This document shows positions 27,181 to 36,624 of a DNA stretch of 64,000 nt, piece by piece; position 1 is the stretch's first letter, and every line of letters starts with the position of its first letter. Below the pieces are notes generated by a model, which was not told the DNA's origin, did not search any database, and saw only the letters and a list, made by a program, of their open reading frames with translations. The stretch spans positions 44,711 to 108,710 of the forward strand of contig JAPHRD010000021.1 of assembly GCA_026196225.1 (NCBI GenBank). Reading direction: 5' to 3'. The position numbers and the translations under genes were made by a program. Source of the stretch: Motiliproteus sp. GTDB taxonomy: Bacteria > Pseudomonadota > Gammaproteobacteria > Pseudomonadales > Balneatricaceae.

Positions 27181-28767
27181 TTATAAGTCCAATACCAAGC
27201 GATCTCCGCAAGATCTGGACACGCAAGGAGTCATCAGACCCTCTTTTTCGTGTTCGTCATTGGTGAGGGTGCTGTCACGATGCTCTGCTTCGCCTTCCAA
27301 CACCTTCACCACGCAGGATCGGCAATTACCCGCCTTGCAGCCAAAGGGCACGGCGATATCCTGCTCCAACAGGGCATCTAAGATGGTCTGATCTGCAGCC
27401 ACCTGGACGGTGCGATCACTGCGTTTTAACAGCACCTCAATAGCGTGATCTTGCTCTTGAGCGGCAACTTGAAACTGTTCGAATCGTAATCGGCTCGGAT
27501 TAATCCCCAGTCTATGCGCTGCTTCTCGACAATCACCAATAAGTCCTTCAGGACCACATAGGTAAACCATGGCATCCTTAGGTGCCTCCTGAAGCAGCTG
27601 CTCAATATCGAGACGCTGCTGTTGATCACCCAAGCATGTGTGGAGACGGGCGCCAAACTCCCGTTGCAATCGATCTAGAAATGCCATCTCTTTCGCCCGC
27701 CGACCCGCGTAATGGAGCTGAAACTCAACTCCGCGACTATCTAGCACCTGGGCCATCGCCTTGATTGGCGTGATACCGATACCACCGGCAATCAGAATCG
27801 CTGGACGATCGTCTTGATGGAGCGAAAAGTAGTTACCGGGCAGCGCACAGTTCAGCTGCAATCCCAATTGAAAATTTTGATGAATGGCCCTGGAAGCCCC
27901 CCGCCCCTCGGGCTCCTCCAAAACCGCAATTTCGTAGATATCACGACGCTGCGGATTGGAGCAGATTGAGTAGTGGCGGCTGCTCTGGGATCCATCTTCA
28001 AGCTGGACCGGAATTTCCAGATGGGCACCTGCACTCACCACCGGCAATGTTCGCCCTTCGATATCTCGAAGTTCGTAGGCACGGACTCTGGGTGTAAGCT
28101 GACGAATACCAGTAACCACCAGAGCCAAGGGGCCATCACCCAGCTCGGGTGGATACTGAACATCGATTGAGACTTCGGCCTTGTTCGCTTTCAGAGTCTG
28201 AAGTTCATTCGTCAACGGAGCTACCAGATCTTCAAGCTGCTCCTGACTATATCGTGGCGTAATATACTTCGGACAGTTCCAATCGAACGCCTCCACCTGG
28301 ATGATAAATCCCCGTTCTACGGGAGCTCGATAGTCGTCCGGCTCCAACTCTGCCATGATCTCAATATCACCGGGATCGATTTGCCGTACCCGCCCCAGCA
28401 GCTTTAAGCGTCGCTGATTGCTGTAGTCCATAAAAAACAGAGCGACCCGATCATCCTGACAAAAATTTCCGGTACTGATGTATTGGCGGTTTCCGCTGAA
28501 ATCAGCGAAGCCAATCGATCGATCTCCCAGCACCCGCACAAACCCCGTTGGCCCACCTCGATGCTGGATATAGGGCCAGCCGTTTTCACCGACGCTGGCC
28601 ATATAGAAGCTGTCCCGGGCGCTGATAAATTGTGTCTCGGCCTGCCCGAGAATATGGTTGTAGTCACTGCCCCCTTCCATCGAAGCATAGCCATCACGAC
28701 TACCCTGTTGGCGCTGTACATCTCGCACTGAATCAGTAAAAGCGATCTCTGCAAATCGGTGGCCCAT
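27181..28767 (-). CDS. PNPOx-FNR-2Fe-2S fusion oxidoreductase
   Basis: The 528-residue protein has three modules. An N-terminal pyridoxamine-phosphate-oxidase-like split barrel (about 25-190, with YMASVGENGWPYIQHRGGP) is followed by a ferredoxin-NADP reductase unit binding FAD and NAD(P) (about 215-430, with RHYSICSNP and AGGIGITPIKAMA). A plant-type 2Fe-2S ferredoxin domain ends it, with CKAGNCRSC and a fourth Cys near the C-terminus. It should move electrons from NAD(P)H through FAD and Fe-S to a flavin or substrate site on the barrel. The substrate is unknown. It is the middle gene of a three-gene operon next to a LysR gene. Confidence 0.85.
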   Translation of the reverse strand: MGHRFAEIAFTDSVRDVQRQQGSRDGYASMEGGSDYNHILGQAETQFISARDSFYMASVGENGWPYIQHRGGPTGFVRVLGDRSIGFADFSGNRQYISTGNFCQDDRVALFFMDYSNQRRLKLLGRVRQIDPGDIEIMAELEPDDYRAPVERGFIIQVEAFDWNCPKYITPRYSQEQLEDLVAPLTNELQTLKANKAEVSIDVQYPPELGDGPLALVVTGIRQLTPRVRAYELRDIEGRTLPVVSAGAHLEIPVQLEDGSQSSRHYSICSNPQRRDIYEIAVLEEPEGRGASRAIHQNFQLGLQLNCALPGNYFSLHQDDRPAILIAGGIGITPIKAMAQVLDSRGVEFQLHYAGRRAKEMAFLDRLQREFGARLHTCLGDQQQRLDIEQLLQEAPKDAMVYLCGPEGLIGDCREAAHRLGINPSRLRFEQFQVAAQEQDHAIEVLLKRSDRTVQVAADQTILDALLEQDIAVPFGCKAGNCRSCVVKVLEGEAEHRDSTLTNDEHEKEGLMTPCVSRSCGDRLVLDL

Positions 28768-28847
28768 AACAAGCTCCTTGGCGACTATGCCTGGTTTGAA
28801 CAGGGGGAAATTAAAGCCGCTGCCTAAGCCACGGCTTACAGCTTTGG

Positions 28848-29393
28848 TTAAGATGCGTGCCGCAGCTCTACTTTCGGAAAGTCGATTTCGACTCGACTGG
28901 CCTTACCCAAAATATTAGTCAGAATATTCATCCCAACATGGGTAATAATCTCGACAATCTCTGCATCGCTATAACCGGCATTGCGGATCTCCAGCAGTTC
29001 ACCACTGGTAACTTCCCCGCTATGCTCTGCCAGCGCTTTGGCAAACTTAACCGCTATCGCTGCTTTAGCATCCTGGCTACCGCCCTGTCGGTTGGCAACG
29101 ATCTCCGCCTGACTTAACCCCGACTTGGCACCAATAGCAGTGTGAGCGGATAGGCAATACTCACAGGCATTGTGTTGCGCTAACGCCAGAGCGATACGCT
29201 CCTTGGTTTGACCATCAAGCTCACCGTCACCGGCAACACCGTGCAGCCCAAGAAAAGCTTTGAGAGCAACCGGCGAGTTGGCAAATACTTTTAGAAAGTT
29301 GGGCACCATGCCCAGCTGAGATTGAATGGCATCCAACAGTTCTTTCTGTTCAAGGTTGGCGGATTCGTGCTCTACCACATTAATGCGACTCAT
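28848..29393 (-). CDS. carboxymuconolactone decarboxylase / AhpD-like protein
   Basis: The 181-residue helical protein has the AhpD-type redox motif CEYCLSAHTAIG, with the CxxC and following His needed for peroxidatic disulfide chemistry. The rest matches the uncharacterised peroxidase-related CMD family. It probably reduces a peroxide or acts with the downstream reductase. It is the first gene of the operon, divergent from a LysR gene that most likely regulates it. Confidence 0.85.
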   Translation of the reverse strand: MSRINVVEHESANLEQKELLDAIQSQLGMVPNFLKVFANSPVALKAFLGLHGVAGDGELDGQTKERIALALAQHNACEYCLSAHTAIGAKSGLSQAEIVANRQGGSQDAKAAIAVKFAKALAEHSGEVTSGELLEIRNAGYSDAEIVEIITHVGMNILTNILGKASRVEIDFPKVELRHAS

Positions 29394-29471
29394 TGTTTCG
29401 TCCTCTGTATCGATTGATGTTCGTTTGTGTAAATACAGAATGACAAATTCCCTTTTATTTAAGAATACCTA

Positions 29472-29484
29472 TAATTAGCAATTA
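29472..29484. promoter_or_regulatory. candidate LysR box (T-N11-A dyad)
   Basis: TAATT-AGC-AATTA is a 13-bp dyad with the T-N11-A form of LysR sites. It lies 27 bp before the LysR ATG in the divergent region shared with the CMD operon. The surrounding DNA is very AT-rich, which weakens the call. Confidence 0.35.
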
Positions 29485-29510
29485 ATAATTCCACTTTTAG
29501 AAATAATTAT

Positions 29511-30416
29511 ATGGATCGCTTCCATCAAATAGGCGTCTTTGTAGCAGTGGCCGAAACAGAAGGTTTTGCAGCGGCCGCCAGGCGACTGAAGATTTCGCCA
29601 CCAGCAGTAACCCGTGCAGTAGCTGCTCTCGAACAACATCTGGGCGTTAAACTACTGCAGCGGACCACCCGCCATGTGCACACCACTGAAGCCGGCAAAC
29701 GCTATCTGCAGGATGCCAGACGCATCCTTGCTGAATTGGAAGCCGCCGATAATGCTGCCGTTGGAATTAACGCTATTCCCCAGGGACACTTGGTGGTCAC
29801 GGCACCCGTTCTATTCGGTCGACTGCACGTAATGCCGGCGGTAGTGGAGTACCTAAATCGCTATCCGGAAACCAGCGTCGAGTGTATTTTTGTCGATCGG
29901 GTGGTGAATATGCTTGAAGAAGGTATCGATGTGGGAGTACGAATTGGCGAGCTGCCAGATTCAAGCATGCATGCTCGCACCGTCGGTAAAGTTGGTTTGA
30001 CTGCCTGTGCTTCACCCTCCTATCTAGCCGAAAATGGCTGTCCAGAATCCCCGCAAGATTTGAGCAAACACCAACTAATTGCCTCCCGAGCCGGAAACAA
30101 TGCTATCCATTGGCGTTTTGATGATCAAAAAAATCCGCCCCTGAGAGTGCACCCTCGCCTGACAGTATCCACCAATGATGCAGCTATTAAAGCCGCCGTC
30201 GATGGCTTTGGAATCACCCGGCTACTTTCATATCAGCTTGCACCCTACCTGGAATCAGGAGAATTAGTGGCTATACTCGAAGACCATGCGCCAGCAGCCA
30301 AGCCGATCCATATCGTTCACCGTGAAGGGCATCAGGGTTCCGCCAAAGCCCGTGCCTTTATCGACCTGGTTTCAGAGCAACTGAAGAAAAATCCGTCGCT
30401 ACAACAATTCGGCTGA
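29511..30416 (+). CDS. LysR-family transcriptional regulator
   Basis: The 301-residue protein has a winged HTH (FVAVAETEGFAAAARRLKISPPAVTRAVAALE) and a substrate-binding domain of the CrgA/DmlR-like subgroup (VTAPVLFGRLHVMPAV, GVRIGELPDSS). It is divergent from the CMD/PNPOx-FNR/DUF1348 operon and probably controls it in response to a redox-active or aromatic ligand; that is inference from position. Confidence 0.87.
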   Translation: MDRFHQIGVFVAVAETEGFAAAARRLKISPPAVTRAVAALEQHLGVKLLQRTTRHVHTTEAGKRYLQDARRILAELEAADNAAVGINAIPQGHLVVTAPVLFGRLHVMPAVVEYLNRYPETSVECIFVDRVVNMLEEGIDVGVRIGELPDSSMHARTVGKVGLTACASPSYLAENGCPESPQDLSKHQLIASRAGNNAIHWRFDDQKNPPLRVHPRLTVSTNDAAIKAAVDGFGITRLLSYQLAPYLESGELVAILEDHAPAAKPIHIVHREGHQGSAKARAFIDLVSEQLKKNPSLQQFG

Positions 30417-30428
30417 CCAGGCACAAAA

Positions 30429-30785
30429 TCATCGCATCTGGAACTGTTTAGCCGGATTAGGACACTTCTGATCGGCTTTAGCCATCACTTGATCCTGAAG
30501 TTCTGGACTGCGATCGATATCAGGGTACTTTTTCGACAATCCTTCAAAACAACGACCCGATGCGCTGATCACCCCCATCATATCTCCCTGCGCCGCCATC
30601 AATTGCGACATATCACCGGACGCCTGGGCCTGTTGCACCAGCGCCATCGCTTTTTCTGCTTGGGCGTAAGGAGCTTCCAGACATTTGCAGACGTCATTGG
30701 CCGCCTCATCGAGATTCGAAGCAGCCAAAAGGGATGGGGGAAATGGGACAAGCAATAGCAGACTACAGAGCAACCGTTTCATCAT
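30429..30785 (-). CDS. small exported Cys-containing protein
   Basis: The 118-residue protein has a signal peptide (hydrophobic LLCSLLLLVPFPPSLLAA) and a helical mature part with four Cys (DVCKCLEAP, GRCFEGL, DQKCP). Disulfide bonds in the periplasm are likely. I do not recognise the family. It lies alone between the LysR gene and the tRNA cluster. Confidence 0.6.
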   Translation of the reverse strand: MMKRLLCSLLLLVPFPPSLLAASNLDEAANDVCKCLEAPYAQAEKAMALVQQAQASGDMSQLMAAQGDMMGVISASGRCFEGLSKKYPDIDRSPELQDQVMAKADQKCPNPAKQFQMR

Positions 30786-30889
30786 GAATCTCCCTGTTCC
30801 ATGGATAATTGGTTAACGCATATTAGTCCAGTAACAGAGAAGCTGCTGTATAGGGGATGTTGAATTCTTTTGATAGAAAAGATGGAAAT

Positions 30890-30965
30890 TGGTGGAGCCT
30901 AGCGGGATCGAACCGCTGACCTCAACACTGCCAGTGTTGCGCTCTCCCAGCTGAGCTAAGGCCCC
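30890..30965 (-). tRNA. tRNA-Ala (GGC)
   Basis: The 76-nt cloverleaf reads GGGGCCU at the 5' acceptor strand and AGGCUCC-A-CCA at the 3' end, with an encoded CCA. The D-arm is normal, the anticodon loop CUGGCAG lies between CAACA and UGUUG, and the T-arm is GCGGUUCGAUCCCGC. The anticodon is GGC. It is identical to the copy at 31132-31207 and is the last of three tRNAs in the cluster. Confidence 0.95.
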
Positions 30966-31008
30966 ATAGAATCTTCACCGCAAATTTGCCATCAATGAAG
31001 AGAAAAGG

Positions 31009-31084
31009 TGGCGTCCCATAGGGGGTTCGAACCCCTGTTACCGCCGTGAAAGGGCGGTGTCCTAGGCCACTAGACGAATGGGAC
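31009..31084 (-). tRNA. tRNA-Glu (TTC)
   Basis: The 76-nt cloverleaf has acceptor GUCCCAU paired with AUGGGAC, an encoded CCA, and an anticodon arm CCGCC-CUUUCAC-GGCGG giving anticodon UUC. It sits between two identical tRNA-Ala genes, 43 bp from the downstream copy. Confidence 0.95.
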
Positions 31085-31131
31085 GCAAAGGACTGTTTTG
31101 AGTAACAAACCACTGCTGTGCAGTGGCATTT

Positions 31132-31207
31132 TGGTGGAGCCTAGCGGGATCGAACCGCTGACCTCAACACTGCCAGTGTTGCGCTCTCCCAGCTGAGCTA
31201 AGGCCCC
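31132..31207 (-). tRNA. tRNA-Ala (GGC), first of cluster
   Basis: This is the same 76-nt sequence as the copy at 30890-30965, with encoded CCA and anticodon GGC. It is the promoter-proximal gene. A small hairpin (CACTGC-TGT-GCAGTG, 31111-31125) lies between it and tRNA-Glu and may mark a processing point. Confidence 0.95.
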
Positions 31208-31227
31208 GTCTCAAAACGTGGGCGTAT

Positions 31228-31255
31228 TCTATAGGCAGCCCCTTCCTTGAATCAA
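31228..31255 (-). promoter_or_regulatory. promoter of the tRNA cluster
   Basis: On the minus strand TTGATT (31255-31250) and TATAGA (31233-31228) are spaced by 16 bp. The expected start is about 10-15 bp before the first tRNA, after a GC-rich discriminator (ACGCCC), as in stringently controlled stable-RNA promoters. Confidence 0.6.
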
Positions 31256-31348
31256 GATTTTTTTCGGCTTTTTTAGGACCTTTTAACAGTTCACTGAAAG
31301 GACCAGCTGTTAAGCCTTTCTGCAGGGAAATCATCAGCCTTAATCTCA

Positions 31349-32347
31349 TTAAAACTTGGATTTCAGTTCCTTTAAAAGTGATGATTGAATCTGACTGAGC
31401 TTGGGCTTATTACCTTCATCAAACGGTAGTGGTCGACACAGTTTCACAGCCTCCAATCCAATTCGCGCCGTTACCAATCCGGCCCCAAGACCTTGACCGA
31501 TACGAGCGGTCAACTGACCAGTCACCGAACCGGTAAGCAAGGTACCGCTGTTGTCGATTGCCAGTTCACTCAATCCAACAAAGGCCAAATTATGAAGCAC
31601 CTGGCGTAATAGCCTCCACTGCCCGGCAATACCCGGTGCGATGCCATAACAATCGGCGATGCTGTTCAACATTCTCCAGTTCCGCCAGGCCGCCAACAGG
31701 ATATCGAAACTGGCAAAAGGGCTCACCGCCACCAAGGCTGCCGTGTCAAAACTGCAACGACTGATTTTGTCTATCGCTTTCCGGTCCGCCTCGACAAAGC
31801 CATGATTGGAAACAAAGCGGATCACTTCGCCGTCCCGATAAACGGAATCCACCTCGTTGATGCACTGCTGAAGCGGTACAACCAGCGCAGTCCCCTTCAG
31901 TTGCTCGGCCATCTCATCCAACAACGGAGCAGCCTGCTTGTATTGGTTAGAGGCAATCATCTGGCTAGCCCGCTGTTGCAGGGGTTGCCGACGGCGCAAT
32001 TGGCGCATCCCTTTGAGGGCCCGCAACGCCAAAACAATGGCCATCACCAATACGCTGACAATTAGCAGCGACAACAGCGTACCTAGACTCCAGTGCTGTT
32101 GGTAACCCCAGCTGACCAACCGATAGCATTCAACAATAATAATTAGTTTCACCAGCAACGCAGAGATGGCGACAAAGATTCGTGATAAACCAGCGTTTTT
32201 CTCAGACTTATCTGTATCTTTTTTATCTTCGCCAGAATCCACCTGTTCAACGGCAGCCTCTTCTGTATTCGGCAAATCACGCAGCTGCTCTGGATTAAGC
32301 TCAATCGCCGGTTGCCAATCCTGGCGCTGTTTCTCATCACCACTCAT
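31349..32347 (-). CDS. ycjF: YcjF-family membrane protein (UPF0283)
   Basis: The 332-residue inner-membrane protein has a charged N-terminal region, two transmembrane helices (about 57-75 and 86-108) and a C-terminal DUF697-type domain (AFVGLSELAIDNSGTLL through GLVTARIGLEAVKLCRPLPF). YcjF is the usual partner of YcjX and is linked to envelope stress in enterobacteria. Its ATG overlaps the ycjX stop by 4 bp, indicating coupled translation. Confidence 0.88.
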   Translation of the reverse strand: MSGDEKQRQDWQPAIELNPEQLRDLPNTEEAAVEQVDSGEDKKDTDKSEKNAGLSRIFVAISALLVKLIIIVECYRLVSWGYQQHWSLGTLLSLLIVSVLVMAIVLALRALKGMRQLRRRQPLQQRASQMIASNQYKQAAPLLDEMAEQLKGTALVVPLQQCINEVDSVYRDGEVIRFVSNHGFVEADRKAIDKISRCSFDTAALVAVSPFASFDILLAAWRNWRMLNSIADCYGIAPGIAGQWRLLRQVLHNLAFVGLSELAIDNSGTLLTGSVTGQLTARIGQGLGAGLVTARIGLEAVKLCRPLPFDEGNKPKLSQIQSSLLKELKSKF

Positions 32348-33777
32348 CGAAGCTTATCTCCCAACAGATATTGAATGGCCTGATCCATACGAATATGGGA
32401 AGCCGGCGTATCGCGAACCTTCTTTAGATCTGGTGGAGCAAAGTCAACGAATCGAAAACGCTGACCACTCCAATCTTTATCTTGCGGCAACGCTGTTGGC
32501 ACCTCTCCCGGAAACAACACCACCGGCTCATGATTCTGCTTTCTAAAACCCTTGAGGCAAGACAGCACCTGCCCATCTACTTCCGCCTCGGCGGCCCCCG
32601 TTGCTCGGTAGCTGGCAATCGCCATGCAGCGGGTCTCCAGCCCTTCGAACTGAATATCCCGTCGCGCTTGCTGAATTATCAGTTCCAGGAACTGCTCCAA
32701 ATTATGATGTTGATTAGCGGTAACATGATCAGCCTTGGTACTGGCAAAAAGGACTCGGTCGATCCGCGGCTTAAACAATCGCCGCAGCAACCCAGACTGG
32801 CCGTATTGGAAACTCTGTAGAATCCCCGCCACCGCCTCCTGCATATCATCAAAGCATGCTCGTCCATTGTTGAGGGTTTTCAGGCAATCGATCAGTACCA
32901 CCTGACGATCAAAGTGACAGAAATGGTTGCGGTAAAACTCCTCCACCACCTGCTGTTTGTAATCTTCAAAACGCTGCTCCAACTGAGCATACAAACTACC
33001 CTCCTGGGAGGCTTCAGAATTGGTTTTAACGAGGGGGAAAAACTGCAGCAGTTCGCTGCCTTCAAGATTCCCAGGCAAAATAAACCGACCGGGCTGAAGT
33101 AAGCTCAGGCGCTGCTCATGGCGTCGAAAACCTTGCAGCAATCCTCGGTACTGGGCGCTAAATTCGGTAATCTGACTTTGATCTGCCGGCGCCTCCCCAT
33201 CCAATTCAGCCGCACCGTTCAGCCAGGATTTAGCCATGCTCTGGCGAGGTTCCTGAGCCATCAACCGATATTGCTGCTGGCTCCAGCTATTAAAATTCTG
33301 CTGCAGCATCGGCAGATCCAGCAGCCATTCACCGGGGTAGTCGATAATGTCCAGATAAAGGGTCGCAGTTTCGCTGACCATTCGTTGAACCTTACTTCCA
33401 GGGCGATAGCGGATCGCTAAACGGATGCTGGAGAGTTTATCTGTCGATGCCGGCCACTGGGTCGGACTAGCATTCAGTTGATCCATACTTTCGCGAAAGG
33501 GAAACTCCTGGCCTCCCTGGCTTGGCAGCAGTTTCACTCCCAGTAAACGATCCTCGTTGCAGAGGCTGAAAAAAGGCAGTCCATTACTGTCGCGGGCACT
33601 GAGCAAGTGGTCCAACAACGATGTGATAAAGACCGTTTTACCGCTCTGGCTCAACCCTGTGACCGCCAATCGAACATGACGATCCAATGCGGTGCTGGCA
33701 AATTTCTGTAGCTGATCGCCCAGTTCTTGCCTTTTTTCCGGTGGTACCAAGCGATCAATTCTTGCGCGTAAACTCAT
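32344..33777 (-). CDS. ycjX: YcjX-family P-loop NTPase (DUF463)
   Basis: From ATG 33777 the product has 477 residues and a Walker A motif GLSQSGKT (41-48), then LDIIDYPGEWLLDLPML as the switch region. These fit the YcjX/DUF463 GTPase-like family, thought to act with YcjF at the membrane. The longer frame to 33849 lacks family similarity. In enterobacteria this pair follows the psp operon; no psp genes are here. Confidence 0.9.
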   Translation of the reverse strand: MSLRARIDRLVPPEKRQELGDQLQKFASTALDRHVRLAVTGLSQSGKTVFITSLLDHLLSARDSNGLPFFSLCNEDRLLGVKLLPSQGGQEFPFRESMDQLNASPTQWPASTDKLSSIRLAIRYRPGSKVQRMVSETATLYLDIIDYPGEWLLDLPMLQQNFNSWSQQQYRLMAQEPRQSMAKSWLNGAAELDGEAPADQSQITEFSAQYRGLLQGFRRHEQRLSLLQPGRFILPGNLEGSELLQFFPLVKTNSEASQEGSLYAQLEQRFEDYKQQVVEEFYRNHFCHFDRQVVLIDCLKTLNNGRACFDDMQEAVAGILQSFQYGQSGLLRRLFKPRIDRVLFASTKADHVTANQHHNLEQFLELIIQQARRDIQFEGLETRCMAIASYRATGAAEAEVDGQVLSCLKGFRKQNHEPVVLFPGEVPTALPQDKDWSGQRFRFVDFAPPDLKKVRDTPASHIRMDQAIQYLLGDKLR

Positions 33778-34164
33778 GAAAAATCCAATATTAAACAGCG
33801 GGTAAACTTCCCTGAAGCCCTCTATATTCGGGCCTGTAAAACCACACACAACCTACAAAAAGTTGAGTTTTTTAGCTAAAAAAGGTATAACTGCCCGCTT
33901 GTAGCAAACGCTCATAGCAGGTCCGAAGCATAATAGAGCTGTCACAAACCTAACGGACAATGTTTGCTCGCCACAATTAGAAGTATGTCGTTAGAACATA
34001 CCGTTTCATCACACCAGCACAACGAAACTGTAGGGTTAGGGAGCTTCACCCGCATGCTTCAGACTTCTTTGTGCATGCTTTTTATCCGCTCCTCTACTGG
34101 CTGATTGTTGCTGCTTGCCTAACCCATTGAGAATAACAGACCATCAATTAGGGTAAACAATTCA
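33778..34164. other. intergenic region between ycjX and maeB
   Basis: About 390 bp separate the divergent starts of ycjX and maeB. It should hold both promoters. I see no RNA gene, repeat or convincing operator in it. Confidence 0.4.
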
Positions 34165-36438
34165 ATGGCAAGCAATATTGATGAGGATGCGCTGGTATAT
34201 CACCGTGCCGCACCTGCCGGTAAACTGGCAATCGTCGCCACCAAACCTATGGCCACCCAGCGTGACCTGGCATTAGCCTATTCACCTGGTGTAGCAGCCG
34301 CCTGTCAGGAGATCGTTAGGGATCCGGCTGAAGCATCCACCGTCACCGCACGCAGCAATCTGGTGGGAGTAATCTCCAACGGTACGGCTGTGTTGGGCCT
34401 CGGAGCCATCGGCGCCTTGGCTTCCAAACCGGTCATGGAAGGAAAGGCCGTTCTATTCAAAAAGTTCTCCAATATCGATGTCTTCGATATCGAAGTGGAT
34501 GAAACCGATCCCGAAATGTTTATTGAAACCGTCGCTCGCCTGGAGCCCACCTTCGGCGGCATCAATCTGGAAGATATCAAAGCCCCTGAGTGCTTTATTA
34601 TCGAAAAAGCCCTCAAGGAACGGATGAACATCCCGGTCTTCCACGATGATCAACACGGTACCGCCATCGTCGCCGGCGCTGCGGTCTACAACGGACTGCG
34701 GGTTGTAGAGAAAGATATCTCCGAAGTTAAGCTGGTTGCCTCTGGCGCTGGTGCTGCCGCCCTCTCCTGTCTGGACCTGCTGGTCAATATGGGTGTGCGT
34801 AAAGAGAACATCACCGTCACCGATATCGCTGGTGTTGTCTACGAAGGCCGTACCGAACAGATGGACAGCTACAAGGCCCGTTACGCCCAGGTTACCGATG
34901 CTCGTAGTCTCAATGATGTTATCGAAGGCGCAGACGTATTTCTCGGTCTATCCGCTCCCGGTGTGCTCAAACCGGAGATGGTCGCTAAAATGGCGGACAA
35001 ACCGATTATCCTAGCGCTGGCCAACCCCACACCGGAAATCATGCCGGAAGAGGTCAAAGCGGTACGTCCGGACGCGGTGATTGCCACTGGTCGATCTGAC
35101 TACCCTAATCAGGTTAACAACGTACTCTGCTTCCCGTTTATCTTCCGCGGTGCGCTGGACGTTGGTGCAACCAGCATCAACGAAGCGATGAAGGTTGCCT
35201 GTGTTAAAGCCTTGGCCGATCTGACCATGGCTGAAACCACCGACCGGGTTCAGAAAGCTTACGGCGGCGAACCCTTAAAGTTCGGTGCTGAATACCTGAT
35301 CCCTAAACCCTTTGATCCACGACTGATCAGCCGGGTGGCTCCAGCGGTAGCTAAAGCCGCCATGGAAACCGGTGTTGCAACCCGCCCCATCGAAGACTTG
35401 GAAGCCTATCGCTATAGTCTGGCGCGCTACGCCTACCGCTCCAGCCAGGTGATGAGTCCTGTGCTTGAGCGCGCCAAGGAAGCCCCCAAGCGCGTGGTCT
35501 TTGCCGAAGGAGAAAGTACCCGGGTCTTGCGTGCTGCTCAACAGGCAGTTGATGAAGGTGTTGCCCGCCCCATTTTGGTGGGACGTCACGAAGTGATTCA
35601 AGAGCTGATCACTGAATTGCAGCTGCGAATTCGCGATGGAGTCGATGTAGAAATCATCAGCCCCTCCGGTGGCGATTGGTTCGACGATTACGTCACCGAT
35701 TACCTGTCCGTCATGGGCCGTAAAGGGATATCCCCTGCAGAAGCCAAGAGCATTATGTCTTCGCAGAATACTGCTATCGCTGCAGTTATGTTGAATAGAG
35801 GTGATGCCGACGCGATGATCTGTGGCGCTTACGGTCGCTTCCGGGTCAATCTCAAACACGTTCGCGAAGTGATCGGTCAGAAGGACGGAATTCACGATCT
35901 GTCCACTGTTACAGCACTAAGCTTGCCCACCGGTACCTTCTTTATCTGTGACTCTCACATCACTCCCAACCCCACAGCTGATGAGATTGTTGAGATGACT
36001 GTGTTAGCGGCTGAAGAGGTGGGTCGCTTCGGCATTATTCCGAAAATCGCTCTGCTCTCTAATTCCAATTTCGGCACCAACGACATGGAATCAGCACTTA
36101 AGATGCGGGAAGCTCGTGACAAGCTGAAGAAGCGTCTGCCAGATCTGCAGATTGAAGGTGAAATGCATGCCGATACAGCCATCTCCGAGGAGTTACGCCA
36201 GCGGGTATTCCCAGAATCCGAACTGACCGGTCAGGCCAACCTGCTGGTTATGCCGAATCTGGAAGCCGCTCATATCTCCTACGGTCTGCTGAAAACCCTG
36301 GGTGGAGGTATTTCAGTGGGTCCTATCCTGGTAGGCGCCCGCAAACCGGTACACGTACTCACCGCCAGTACCAGTGTTCGCAGTATCTTTAACATGGTGG
36401 CTGTTGCCGTCGCGGATGCACAGATGGCTAACGAATAG
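34165..36438 (+). CDS. maeB: NADP-dependent malic enzyme with phosphotransacetylase-like domain
   Basis: The enzyme decarboxylates malate to pyruvate with NADP+. The 757-residue length is typical of the MaeB two-domain form. The N-terminal malic enzyme part (to about 420) contains [28 protein letters not shown] residues split over motif II and [15 protein letters not shown], and the NAD(P) segment [17 protein letters not shown]. The C-terminal part (about 430-757) resembles phosphate acetyltransferase but serves regulation by acetyl-CoA. It is monocistronic with a strong terminator. Confidence 0.93.
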   Translation: MASNIDEDALVYHRAAPAGKLAIVATKPMATQRDLALAYSPGVAAACQEIVRDPAEASTVTARSNLVGVISNGTAVLGLGAIGALASKPVMEGKAVLFKKFSNIDVFDIEVDETDPEMFIETVARLEPTFGGINLEDIKAPECFIIEKALKERMNIPVFHDDQHGTAIVAGAAVYNGLRVVEKDISEVKLVASGAGAAALSCLDLLVNMGVRKENITVTDIAGVVYEGRTEQMDSYKARYAQVTDARSLNDVIEGADVFLGLSAPGVLKPEMVAKMADKPIILALANPTPEIMPEEVKAVRPDAVIATGRSDYPNQVNNVLCFPFIFRGALDVGATSINEAMKVACVKALADLTMAETTDRVQKAYGGEPLKFGAEYLIPKPFDPRLISRVAPAVAKAAMETGVATRPIEDLEAYRYSLARYAYRSSQVMSPVLERAKEAPKRVVFAEGESTRVLRAAQQAVDEGVARPILVGRHEVIQELITELQLRIRDGVDVEIISPSGGDWFDDYVTDYLSVMGRKGISPAEAKSIMSSQNTAIAAVMLNRGDADAMICGAYGRFRVNLKHVREVIGQKDGIHDLSTVTALSLPTGTFFICDSHITPNPTADEIVEMTVLAAEEVGRFGIIPKIALLSNSNFGTNDMESALKMREARDKLKKRLPDLQIEGEMHADTAISEELRQRVFPESELTGQANLLVMPNLEAAHISYGLLKTLGGGISVGPILVGARKPVHVLTASTSVRSIFNMVAVAVADAQMANE

Positions 36439-36455
36439 TCGCTCTGTAACTCTAC

Positions 36456-36499
36456 AACCACAAAAAGCCCGGCCTTAACAGGTCGGGCTTTTTGTGGTT
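36456..36499. terminator. bidirectional terminator after maeB
   Basis: AACCACAAAAAGCCCG pairs with CGGGCTTTTTGTGGTT across a short loop, with A and T runs on either side of the GC stem, giving an intrinsic terminator readable on both strands. Confidence 0.9.
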
Positions 36500-36624
36500 C
36501 ATGTTGCTTTCTGGATTTTCCACTTCTCCCTTTTTTCTCCACTTTCTTTCCTTTTTAGCTCCAATCACTTTCTTCTGTTGATTGTTGTAATAGCCCTATC
36601 AACCCTCTGATTAGGCGATTTACA

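Noticed and set aside
30867..30883. TCTTTT-GATAG-AAAAGA hairpin after the tRNA cluster
   Set aside because: The stem is almost all A-T and unstable, so it does not qualify as a terminator despite its place.
35275..35895. 206-codon minus-strand frame within maeB
   Set aside because: It lies entirely opposite the phosphotransacetylase-like domain of a confident gene, and has no motif or ribosome site.
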